Assembly (NCBI GenBank): GCA_024277255.1
Contig: JAJRVQ010000134.1
Location: 124,001-188,000 of the forward strand
Origin: Acidobacteriota bacterium
GTDB lineage: Bacteria > Acidobacteriota > Thermoanaerobaculia > Multivoradales > SZUA-115
Length of the DNA: 64,000 nt
Direction of reading: 5' to 3'
This document shows positions 17,910 to 27,976 of this stretch, piece after piece. The notes under the pieces are model-generated. The model did not search any database, was not told where the DNA came from, and saw nothing but the letters and a program-made list of their open reading frames with translations. Position numbers and translations under genes: made by a program. Each line of letters opens with the position of its first letter. Position 1 is the stretch's first letter.

Positions 17910-18779
17910 CTAGACGCAGCCCGGGGGTTGTACGCCCGGCGGCAGCTCGATGACCTCGGGCTCGACCCGCTCGAAATCCATCGAATGGCTGAGGCTCAGC
18001 GTACCCGGAGTCATCTCGCCTTCCGGGTATGTAGGGGTCGGCGGTCGGTAGATCGGCCCCACGGGGACCAAGTCAGTCGGGGTACGCAAGCCAGGGGGCA
18101 CGGCACCAGAGGGACCGAAGTAGACCCCGCCTTGCGCGTCGACCTTCGCCGACGGGCAACCGAAAGTGGACCAATCGACGGTGGTCGGTGGCATCGGGCC
18201 ATAGCTGGGTGGATAGAGGGTGAACCTCAGACCGCTACTCAGATCCTCGCCGAGGAAAATCGGTTGATACGGATAGATCGGCTGCGGTAGGGGATCGGTC
18301 ACATAAGCGGCGGTGCCGGCACAGACCTGAGTGGTCTTGGTGGCCCAGACGACCAGCGGATCACCGCTGCGAATCGTCACCATGCCGGAGAAGAACGGCT
18401 TGCCGGGCGGAATCGGACCGATCGCGGCGGCGATGGTGTTGCAGTCGATCACCGTCGAAGTGCGCATCGCCATGTTGTTGGGTGCCAGCGGGTTGCCGAC
18501 GACATTGTTGGGCCAGGGGCTTGCGGTGGTGTTGTGCACCATTCCGGCGACCAGCACCTGAACGTTGTTGATGTTGTTGATGTCGACCTTGGTCGCGTAG
18601 TTGGCGACTTTGACCAGCGGCTCGTAGCCTTGTGAGCCATCGGCGGACGCCTGATAGCCGCACACGAAATTGACCGAGTAGACGTTGACCAAGGCGCCGC
18701 CTTGGGCGGCGGCCGGCAAGGTGGACGCCAGGACGCCAACGGCGAGCACCATGCCGGCGAAGAGAGGACGAAGACGCAT
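17910..18779 (-). CDS. Secreted protein of unknown function
   Basis: 289 aa with AAAGGAGG seven bases before the ATG. A clear signal peptide (LFAGMVLAVGVLASTLPAAAQ) is followed by a beta-rich, Asn/Val-rich region (VANYATKVDINNINNVQVLV, NNVVGNPLAPNN), four or five cysteines and a Pro-rich C-terminal third ending PPGVQPPGCV. The cysteine pattern and lack of a membrane anchor suggest a periplasmic or exported disulfide-bonded protein. No family was recognised. It is a single gene converging on the kinase gene. Confidence 0.75.
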   Translation of the reverse strand: MRLRPLFAGMVLAVGVLASTLPAAAQGGALVNVYSVNFVCGYQASADGSQGYEPLVKVANYATKVDINNINNVQVLVAGMVHNTTASPWPNNVVGNPLAPNNMAMRTSTVIDCNTIAAAIGPIPPGKPFFSGMVTIRSGDPLVVWATKTTQVCAGTAAYVTDPLPQPIYPYQPIFLGEDLSSGLRFTLYPPSYGPMPPTTVDWSTFGCPSAKVDAQGGVYFGPSGAVPPGLRTPTDLVPVGPIYRPPTPTYPEGEMTPGTLSLSHSMDFERVEPEVIELPPGVQPPGCV

Positions 18780-18915
18780 CGGAACCTCCTTTGTTAGGTA
18801 GCACGCCGAAATGGCGCACGACGGCCCGAAGGAGCCGCTATGGTGAAACGTCCCAGGAAGGAGAAAAACGGCTCATCCCGCGCCAGAAATCTCATCCTGC
18901 AACCACTACCAGCCA

Positions 18916-19970
18916 TTGAAGTCACTGCTATACTTCCCGCTCGACCCCCTCCCGTACGGCCGTGTCAACGGTCGCCTCTCAGCTAGCCAACCGCACCGAG
19001 ATAAGGATCCGCAGACCACGATTAGTGCCGAAGAAACCACCCCGACTCACTACCGAGTTCTCATTCTCGGATCAGGCCCCGCCGGCCTGACCGCCGCCCT
19101 GTACGCCGCTCGCGCCGAACTCAAGCCGCTGGTCCTCGAAGGCAATCAGCCCGGCGGCCAGCTCACCATCACCACCGATGTCGAGAACTACCCCGGCTTT
19201 CCCGAGGGGATTCTCGGTCCACAGCTGATGGACGACATGCGAAAACAGGCGCAACGCTTCGGCAGCGAGGTTAAGTTTGAATTGGCCACCGCGGTGGATC
19301 TGGAGAGCCGGCCGTTCACCGTCCACAGCGACGAGAGCTCCTACACCGCCGACGCTCTGATCATCGCCACCGGAGCGACCGCGAAACTTCTCGGGCTGGA
19401 GTCCGAATCTCACCTCATGGGCTTCGGCGTTTCGGCCTGTGCCACCTGCGACGGGTTCTTCTTCAAAGGCAAGGAGGTGGTGGTTATCGGCGGCGGCGAC
19501 ACGGCGATGGAAGAGGCCGAGTTCTTGACTCGCTTCGCCACCAAAGTGACTATCGTCCACCGCCGCGACGAGCTGCGCGCCTCGAAGATCATGCAGGATC
19601 GGGCCTTCGCCAACGACAAGATCGCCTTCCTGTGGGACAGCACGGTGGAAGAGATCCTGGGCAGCCGCGAGGCGGGGGTCCACGCCATCCGCGTACGCAA
19701 CACCAAGACCGGTGAGGAGTCGACCTACCCGACGCAAGGTGTCTTCATGGGTATCGGCCACCGGCCGAACACCGAACTCTTCCAGGGCAAATTGGAGATG
19801 AACGAGGTCGGCTACCTGCAGGTCCGCGAGCCGTCGACGCGGACCAACATCGAGGGCGTCTTTGCCTGCGGCGACGCGATGGATCCGGCCTACCGGCAAG
19901 CGGTGACCGCGGCGGGTAGCGGTTGCAAGGCGGCGATCGACGCCGAACGCTGGTTGGAGAGCCGAAAGTA

Positions 19971-19971
<1 letters not shown>
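18916..19971 (+). CDS. trxB: Thioredoxin reductase
   Basis: 351 aa as written. FAD site [20 protein letters not shown], redox disulfide [11 protein letters not shown] (CATC), NADPH site [17 protein letters not shown], and [21 protein letters not shown] near the end, all canonical. It reduces thioredoxin with NADPH. The start is a problem: the family begins about 43 codons after the only standard in-frame start (TTG 18916), and a TGcTATACT promoter-like box (18926-18934) lies inside that extension, so translation may really begin downstream, possibly at ATT 19021. It is followed with one-base overlap by the MoxR-like gene. Confidence 0.93.
18926..18934 (+). promoter_or_regulatory. Possible extended -10 promoter of trxB
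   Basis: TGC-TATACT, an extended -10 match without an obvious -35 box. If used, the transcript would start near 18941, downstream of the TTG start. Confidence 0.35.
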
Positions 19972-21471
<1,500 letters not shown>

Positions 21472-21491
<20 letters not shown>

Positions 21492-22608
21492 CGAGGGAAA
21501 GTACCAAGACGGCCCAGCCATGAGACACCGCTACCGCTATCTCGACCCGGCGCTGCTGCGCGGCCTGCTGGCGGGACATGAGTTGCAGCGCCTCTTCCAA
21601 CAGCTGGTCTTGGCCACCGGCGGCGATGTGGAGGAAGCGATGGAGTGGATGCGGCAGCTGCAACAGCGCGGCTACATCCATCAAGGAGTCGACCTCGAAG
21701 CCTTCTTCGAGGCCCTGCAAGAGCAGCGGCTCGTCGCTCCCGACGGCGAGGGCGGCCTGGTTCTGACCGCCTCGGCCGAGCGACGAATCCGTCGTAGCGC
21801 CTTCGAGGAGCTGTTCTCCAGCTTACGGCGCGGCGGACCCGGCTACCACCCGGTGCGCAGTGCCGGCACAGGCACCGAGCAGCTACCCGAAACTCGCCCC
21901 TACCGCTTCGGCGACGATCTCCACCGCCTCGATGGGCCGCGCTCGCTGCACAACGCGCTCAAACGCACCCACGGACGGCTGCAGCTGAGCGAGGAGGACC
22001 TCGAAGTCCACGAGACGGAGCACCTCACCGCCTGTGCCACGGTGCTGGCCATCGACATCAGCCACTCGATGGTCCTCTACGGCGAAGATCGCATCACTCC
22101 CGCCAAGAAGGTCGCCCTGGCGCTGACCGAGTTGATCACCACGCAGTACCCCAAAGATCACCTCTCCGTCCTCCTCTTCGGCGATCGCGCCGAACAGGTC
22201 GAACTCTCCGCCCTGCCCTACATCGAAGCCGGTCCGTACCACACCAACACCCGCGAGGCACTGCAACTCGCCCGCGGCCTCCTGTCGCGTCAAAAACAGC
22301 CCAACAAGCAGATCTTCCTGATCACCGACGGCAAACCCTCCGCCATCACCCAGGCCGGCGAGGTCTACAAGAACCCCTTCGGCCTCGACATGCGCATCGT
22401 CAACCTGACCCTCGAAGAGGCCGACCAGTGCCGCCGCCAGAAGGTAGTCATCACCACCTTCATGCTCGCCACCGACCCCACCCTCACCGACTTCGTCGAC
22501 AAACTCACCCGCACCAACCGCGGCCGCGCCTACTACGCCTCACCCTACAACCTGGGCGAGTTCATCCTCGCCGACTACATCAAGAACCGGCGCCGGCGGG
22601 TGCGGTAG
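21472..22608 (+). CDS. von Willebrand factor A domain protein (partner of MoxR-like ATPase)
   Basis: 378 aa from ATG 21472; ATG 21520 (MRHRYRYLD) is an alternative. A helical N-terminal half is followed by a VWA domain (~residues 195-370) with the metal-ion-dependent adhesion site VLAIDISHSM (D-x-S-x-S), later FLITDGKPS and a conserved Thr region. There is no signal peptide or membrane segment, so it is cytosolic, as in the MoxR/CoxE-type pairs that assemble or activate other proteins. The 20-base overlap indicates strict coexpression. Confidence 0.87.
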
Positions 22609-22656
22609 CCGTCCTGATGCGGCCCAGAGCCGGCTCCAACTCAGTGGAGCAGCCAA

Positions 22657-23898
22657 TCATTCACCGGCACCAGGCCCCTCCTTCCACAGTCGCACCGTGA
22701 AGCGAGCCTCCTCTTCAATCAGGTCGGGCTCTGTGTCGTTATGCTTGTGCATGGCGGGAATGAGCTTGTTGCGGATGCCCATGCCACGAAAATCCACGTA
22801 GCCATAGTCGCGCAGAATGTTGACCAAGGTTTGGTTGCGTGCGTAGCGCAAGCCTGCCTTCATACCGGCCACCGTAACGGTGTTTGGGAGCCGGCCGGGA
22901 CTCTGAATCTCGAGACGATCCGAGAAGATCGTGAGTGTGATGTCGGTCCCGAGGATGCTGTAGTCGCGGTGGACCAAAGCATTGGCGATTGCCTCTCGCA
23001 GAGCGACCTCCGGGTAAGACCAGCGATCAACGCGCCGCCCCTCCACCAGCTTGGCGGTGGGCGTCGTATTGCGCCGAACAAAATTAAGCGCCTGTTCTAT
23101 CAAGCCAGATTCCTCGAGTTCGCCATCTTGGCGAAAGAGTCCCACGATTGGGCCGGCGAGATTTTCGTCCGCTAGGACGGCGTAGTCTGGATTCTGGCCC
23201 GGATAGCAAAGCGCTCGGATTCCAGACTGGGGCAGATAGCGTTTGGGGGAGCGGCCGAAGAGTAGAATCCCGTCCACGGCAGGCACCCTACGTCCATCGA
23301 CGTTGCTCATCAAGTCGAGATTCGCCAAGAGCCGTTCTAGCCCAATCACATCAGTTTCATCCAGCGAATCCTCGCCAAGGATTCGTTCCAGATAGTCCCG
23401 CAGCCGGCGAGTGTCAAATGCGTCGATGGTAGTTCCCGGTACTGGTTTCAATCCGTACTGGAGTCCCCCGGATTGCTGATAGAGCCGTTGCTCCTCTTCC
23501 CGTGTCGCCTCACGCGTCGTCGTCCCGACCCGAACCTGAGTGACCCACGCCGGACCGCGCTTAGCCTTGTACGGTTTGTCGGGAGCATCCGCCGACAACG
23601 CGAGAATCCCGACGACCACGCCAGGCCGCCATTCGATCGTCTCCCAGAAGGGAATGACCGCAGGCTGCAAGTGGGAGCGGCAGATCTCCATCACCCATTC
23701 TTCAGCCACCTTGGCACTCCGAGCCAATCCAGACACGGCACCATCGTCCTCGACTCCCAGGAGAATGAAACCTCCTCGGAGATTCAGCAATGCCGCGACC
23801 TCCTTGGCGATCCGCTCTGGCCGCACATCGTCCCGTTTGAACTCAACACCCGAGTTCTCGCCATTGTGAATCAACTCCGCGAGTTCCGTTCGATTCAT
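22657..23898 (-). CDS. AlbA_2/Schlafen-type putative DNA-binding protein with HATPase_c_4-like C-terminus
   Basis: 413 aa; ATG 23898 has GAGGAG seven bases upstream. N-terminal AlbA_2 domain (~10-140): SGVEFKRDDVRPERIAKEVA then NLRGGFILLGVEDDGAVSGL, the E-F-K and GG-hhhGV-D-G signatures. Middle ~150 residues: PAVDGILLFGRSP. C-terminal GHKL-like part: YPEVALREAIANALVHRDYS, then LEIQSPGRLP and DFRGMGIRNKLIPAM, typical of the RecG-C-like HATPase_c_4 module. The family is usually annotated as a transcriptional regulator or DNA-binding protein and is frequent in defence islands. It starts 10 bases after the PHP-SMC gene stop. Confidence 0.88.
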   Translation of the reverse strand: MNRTELAELIHNGENSGVEFKRDDVRPERIAKEVAALLNLRGGFILLGVEDDGAVSGLARSAKVAEEWVMEICRSHLQPAVIPFWETIEWRPGVVVGILALSADAPDKPYKAKRGPAWVTQVRVGTTTREATREEEQRLYQQSGGLQYGLKPVPGTTIDAFDTRRLRDYLERILGEDSLDETDVIGLERLLANLDLMSNVDGRRVPAVDGILLFGRSPKRYLPQSGIRALCYPGQNPDYAVLADENLAGPIVGLFRQDGELEESGLIEQALNFVRRNTTPTAKLVEGRRVDRWSYPEVALREAIANALVHRDYSILGTDITLTIFSDRLEIQSPGRLPNTVTVAGMKAGLRYARNQTLVNILRDYGYVDFRGMGIRNKLIPAMHKHNDTEPDLIEEEARFTVRLWKEGPGAGE

Positions 23899-23908
23899 TG
23901 AAATCTCC

Positions 23909-26614
23909 TCAGAACCCGTACTTGCGGCGACGACGCTCGAAGGCGTCCTTGCCACCTTCGAGGATTTCCTCGATCAACTCGCGGACCGGTTGCGCGTCGA
24001 TCGAGCCCATAAGTTTCGTGTCCACTCGGCTCTGGCCACTCTCCTCATCCCCTGAAGGCACGAGGCCCACGATCAGCTCGGCGTCCGCGAGCACCGGAAC
24101 ATTGGCATTGTGGGTCGAGAATAGGAATTGGCGACGTTGCTTCTCCTCTCGGATTCGAGGAACGACGCTGTCGGTGATAAAGCTATTGTCAAGATCGTCC
24201 TCGGGTTGATCGATGACTAGCGGCGCTTCCGAGTCCAACAGCAGCAGAAGAAGGACGGCCGTCGCTTTCTGACCCGTGGAGAGTTCATCGAGGCTCTGCC
24301 ATACGAGCGAGTCTTCAGCCAGCGCGGTATTGAGCCGGATCTCGGTGGTGGGCGCCAGATCGAGCTCTTCGATACGCATGAGAAGTTCGGATTCGGCGTC
24401 CGCCAGACGCTCGGCAGCGCCGCGAGGTAGCCGGTAGCGCTTCACCAACGCATCGGCACCCTCCCGGCAAGTCTGGACGAACTGGGGCAAGGAAAAATCC
24501 TCGTAGCTCGAAAGCCGGTTGTTCGCCTCCTTTAGCCTCCCACCGATCTCGCTAAGCAGCATTGAGATGAGCGGCTCACGATTGCCGGCAGCCGTAACTC
24601 TCACTTCGACCCTGTTCCTTAGCTTCCGATTGACTCTCTTCGCGGCCCGCTCCAGGGAACGGAAGGCCTCAGCCTTGTGGTTTTCCCAATCAGCCAGAAG
24701 AGCCCGGCGTTCCTTTTGGAGGGTCTCGCTGAGGAGTCGGCTGTGCTGAGAGTGTGCTCGCAACGGTCGAAGCTCCTCGATCCGGCGCCGCAAGCGGATA
24801 AACTCCTCACCATCGACCCGAGCCTTGTGAAGGTCACGCAGGATTCTCTCGTACTCACTCTCGACCACCTGCTTGCGACTCTGCCACTCTTCATGGACAG
24901 TTCTTACACCGCTGTCGGCGGCTTCAAGAGCTTGTACGAATCCTCGCTGCACTGCGAGGAGCTGTTCTTCAAGCTGCGCGAAAACCTCCACGAGTTTTTC
25001 GAGAATGGCTCGGCCTGGCAGTTCCTCCAGCGCCTTTGCCGAGAGAAATGTTCGATCGATTGGAAGCTCTCGATCCAGCGTTTCCAGACAGTCCTTGAAC
25101 GGTGCCAGCCGCTCCGGAATGGAAGCCAGCACCCTCTCCTCACGAACGAGCAGGCTCTTCTCACGGAGTTGTTCTTCCAGACCGGCATCGCGGAATCGCT
25201 CCACCGTCTCCTCCAGCCCGGGAAGGGCCTCCAGACGTTCCTCAACCTCCCTGGCGGAAGATTCAGCTTCTACCAACCTCTTCCGGTTCTTCTCCAACTG
25301 GCGAAGGATTTGGACGGCCTGCTCGTCGATCGCCTCTCCCCCATCGACGAAGCGTCGAAGAAGACGAGTCAACTTCTCTCTGCTCTTGGTGAGTTCCGAG
25401 ATTTCGTGCTGCCCATAGACCTCGACACCCGGCAAGACATCGAGGGGACTCAAGTTCGAGATTTCGCCACTTTCGTCGCGAACGATGGCAGGGTTCGGAA
25501 TGGTCCTCTCGATGAGGTAGCTTCGAGGAATAGGTCGACAAGCTCGCACCAGAAGTGAAACCCTCGCCGCGTTTCCTAACACATTTCGTACGATACTCTG
25601 GTGCGCCTTTCGAGACTCGTCACCAATGGGTTCGAGGCCCAGAACAGCACGGATGCTCTCGATAATCGTCGATTTGCCCGTGCCGCGGCCGCCAATCAGG
25701 ACATTGAGATTGGCATTGAAATGCAGGGCGGCACCGTCCAGGAATCCTCCTTCCCATGCCAGAGCAATAAATTCGGAGTGTTCTTCGGCCTCGGCTTTGG
25801 CTTTCGTAGGATCGAGCCGAATGCGAGATCCAGGGTCCAGGAATGCCTGGCGTAGCCCTTCAATACTGACCTCCGACATTTTGATCAGGCAGGTTGCCGT
25901 AGGGTCGTCCAAATCTTCTGGAGCCGCGACATCCTTGGCGTTGAGCACAGCAACCGCAAGTCCTTCGCCTGGCGAATCGTCGCGATGGTAGTCGGGGTTC
26001 GTGTTCCTGATAATCGGACGCAAGTCGTCGGGTAGACCATCGATCGACCCAGGAATCTGGATGGCCTGGACGTGAGGAGAGCGCCAGGCGCGGATCCGAG
26101 CTTGTCCTTTGAGAACTCTCAGCAAGCCACCCGTCTCGCTCGAGGCGTGCGCGGCGACGGTGATTCCCCCTTGGGCAGCCACCTCCTCGAGGATCTGGAG
26201 GAAAGTCTTCTCGGCAAGATCCGTGGAAGGCTCTGTAGCTCGAATGCCGAAGCCGCCCAGGTGGCGCTCCAACTCTCGCTCGCCTGTCTCTTCGGGGTAG
26301 ATACAGAGGACATGTACACCTTCGCTGGAACTGAGTTCGAATCCAGGGAAAATGTGCACACCTCGACCGTCCGCCGCTCTTCTGAAGTCCGCAACCGAAC
26401 TCACGCTATTGTGGTCCGTAATCGCGAGAATCGAGATATCGAGTTGAATGGCCTTCTCAACCATCTGCTGGGTGTACGCCGACTCGCTACCACGACTTTC
26501 CGCACCACGAAAGGTCTTGCGGTAGTGGTGCGGATTAACCTGCAAGGCACACCGATGAAAGCTCGCGCCATTGGGCAACGCTCGCGCCTTGGCAAGCAGG
26601 TCAAAATCGTTCAT
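23909..26614 (-). CDS. PHP-domain-SMC-like ABC ATPase fusion (TrlF-like)
   Basis: 901 aa. N-terminal PHP phosphoesterase-like domain: ILAITDHNSV (65-71), IFPGFELSSSEGVHV (88-102) and ITVAAHAS (H156), but the first metal motif (usually H-x-H) reads ALQVNPHHY (23-31), so one metal site is altered. ABC/SMC ATPase: Walker A LIGGRGTGKSTIIES (306-320), signature LSTGQKATAVL (778), Walker B LVIDQPEDDLDN (~799), and an H-loop STHNAN. Between them lies ~350 residues of coiled coil rich in E/R/L. The architecture matches the TrlF-like family, in which an SMC motor is coupled to a putative nuclease or phosphatase. Base composition is visibly less G+C-rich than in the flanking genes, suggesting acquisition. 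Confidence 0.9.
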   Translation of the reverse strand: MNDFDLLAKARALPNGASFHRCALQVNPHHYRKTFRGAESRGSESAYTQQMVEKAIQLDISILAITDHNSVSSVADFRRAADGRGVHIFPGFELSSSEGVHVLCIYPEETGERELERHLGGFGIRATEPSTDLAEKTFLQILEEVAAQGGITVAAHASSETGGLLRVLKGQARIRAWRSPHVQAIQIPGSIDGLPDDLRPIIRNTNPDYHRDDSPGEGLAVAVLNAKDVAAPEDLDDPTATCLIKMSEVSIEGLRQAFLDPGSRIRLDPTKAKAEAEEHSEFIALAWEGGFLDGAALHFNANLNVLIGGRGTGKSTIIESIRAVLGLEPIGDESRKAHQSIVRNVLGNAARVSLLVRACRPIPRSYLIERTIPNPAIVRDESGEISNLSPLDVLPGVEVYGQHEISELTKSREKLTRLLRRFVDGGEAIDEQAVQILRQLEKNRKRLVEAESSAREVEERLEALPGLEETVERFRDAGLEEQLREKSLLVREERVLASIPERLAPFKDCLETLDRELPIDRTFLSAKALEELPGRAILEKLVEVFAQLEEQLLAVQRGFVQALEAADSGVRTVHEEWQSRKQVVESEYERILRDLHKARVDGEEFIRLRRRIEELRPLRAHSQHSRLLSETLQKERRALLADWENHKAEAFRSLERAAKRVNRKLRNRVEVRVTAAGNREPLISMLLSEIGGRLKEANNRLSSYEDFSLPQFVQTCREGADALVKRYRLPRGAAERLADAESELLMRIEELDLAPTTEIRLNTALAEDSLVWQSLDELSTGQKATAVLLLLLLDSEAPLVIDQPEDDLDNSFITDSVVPRIREEKQRRQFLFSTHNANVPVLADAELIVGLVPSGDEESGQSRVDTKLMGSIDAQPVRELIEEILEGGKDAFERRRRKYGF

Positions 26615-26805
26615 CGTCGGTGTCTATCCTCTCCCAGTACTTTGCGGCGTTTGAGTCTATCGCGCCCCATCTTTACCGTGCATCTCGTTAGGTCGGGTCG
26701 AAACAACGCCAAGAGTGTCCCGGCCGCCACGAACCTACCAGTACCTCCAACCTTCCCGGAGAAGATCAGTGAAGAGTTGTGGTAGACGGCAACTGTGGTT
26801 TTCAA
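26611..26805 (-). CDS. Possible small protein ahead of the PHP-SMC gene
   Basis: 64 codons from TTG 26805, preceded by GGGAGAGA. It starts within the stop codon of the GT87-like gene (ATTGA) and ends overlapping the ATG of the PHP-SMC gene (ATGA), so it would exactly bridge the two. The product (TTVAVYHNSSLIFSGKVGG start, very basic RHRR end) resembles nothing recognised. The spacing is suggestive, but the frame may simply be the leader of the cassette. Confidence 0.3.
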   Translation of the reverse strand: MKTTVAVYHNSSLIFSGKVGGTGRFVAAGTLLALFRPDLTRCTVKMGRDRLKRRKVLGEDRHRR

Positions 26806-27971
26806 TCTCTCCCTGGGCCGGTGTGGCGGATCACGTAGCCGGCCAGCAGAGCCGGGGCCAGCGCCGGCGGCAGCGCGCCGAATAGCTGCACCACTGCGGG
26901 ATAATCATAGATCCCGGAGGCTCCCCCTCCCAGAGTGATCGCGCAGGCGGCGAGCGCCACCAGCGAGAACTCCCAGCCGGCCGAACTTCGCAGCGGGAGA
27001 CGAGCGGCGCGAAAGCGGTCGTAGGCTAGTTGAAGGGCCACCACTTGCAGCGGCAGAGCGAGGAGCAAGGTGTGGTTCCAGACCAGCGGGCTGGTGGCGA
27101 GCGCCGCCGCCAGGGCAAAGCAGAGGAACTGGAGGCGGTCGAAGCAATGCCGTCTGGCGATGGCGACGAGGGCCAGGGCCAGCACCGCCGAGACCCAGAC
27201 CGCGTGTACATGGATCCCCAGCACGTGGACGATTCGGTGCGGTGAGAGCGAAGTTGAGACCAAATCTCCCGCTGCCAAAGTGCGTAGATCGTCCAGGTAG
27301 GGGAAGGTCAAGATTAGCCAACCGGAGACCGCCACGGCCACGGCGGCGGCGATCCAATGCTTCTTGCCTCCCCGAATCGGCCGATGGGCCAAGAGGGCCA
27401 ACACCGCACCGGGAGCCAACGGCTTGACGGCGATACTGGCCCCCATCAACAGACCGGAGGCCACCGGCGCGCGCCGCCAGATGAGCAAGGCGAAGATCAC
27501 CACACCGGCCACGGCCAACGACAAGTTCCCCTCCCGAACGCCAAAGCGAACCGGCGGGGCAACCATCAGGAAAACAACGGCGCCGAGCAAGCGATGTCGC
27601 CATCGCCCCGGCAGCCAAGCCATCGCGCACCACAAGGCGAGGGCCAACCCCCCCAGATTGGCGCCGCGTAAGGCGACGAGGACCGGTCGTTCTCCGAGCC
27701 GCTCGATCGCCCAGCTGCCGGCGATCGCGAAGGCCGGCGGATAAGCGTAGCAAGTGTTCAGATAGGGGCTCTGCCCCGCCGCAATGCGGTCGAAAGCGGC
27801 GAAGTAGCACCGTTCATCGAGGTGCGGCGAGGGATCGGAGAGCATTCCCCACCAGCGCGCCAGCATGACCGCGACCAACAGAGCGACGGCGACCAAGTGG
27901 GCGGCGGTCGAGCGCCGCCGCCAGGCTGCGAAGTTCCGTTGCAGCGACTCCGCCGCGCAAGAACCGGCCAC
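26802..27971 (-). CDS. DUF2029/GT87-like polytopic glycosyltransferase
   Basis: 389 aa from GTG 27971, five bases after the M48 stop. About nine or ten hydrophobic segments. An early periplasmic loop has SPHLDERCYFAAFDRIAAGQSPYLNTCYAYPP, which fits the GT-C pattern of an acidic pair in the first loop followed by Y-PP. Such proteins transfer mannose or arabinose from polyprenyl-phosphate donors. The true acceptor is unknown. Confidence 0.75.
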   Translation of the reverse strand: MAGSCAAESLQRNFAAWRRRSTAAHLVAVALLVAVMLARWWGMLSDPSPHLDERCYFAAFDRIAAGQSPYLNTCYAYPPAFAIAGSWAIERLGERPVLVALRGANLGGLALALWCAMAWLPGRWRHRLLGAVVFLMVAPPVRFGVREGNLSLAVAGVVIFALLIWRRAPVASGLLMGASIAVKPLAPGAVLALLAHRPIRGGKKHWIAAAVAVAVSGWLILTFPYLDDLRTLAAGDLVSTSLSPHRIVHVLGIHVHAVWVSAVLALALVAIARRHCFDRLQFLCFALAAALATSPLVWNHTLLLALPLQVVALQLAYDRFRAARLPLRSSAGWEFSLVALAACAITLGGGASGIYDYPAVVQLFGALPPALAPALLAGYVIRHTGPGRD

Positions 27972-27976
27972 GACTG

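Noticed and set aside
26320-26360. GTTCGAATCC-like tRNA T-loop sequence
   Set aside because: It lies inside the PHP-SMC coding region and no acceptor stem or anticodon arm surrounds it.
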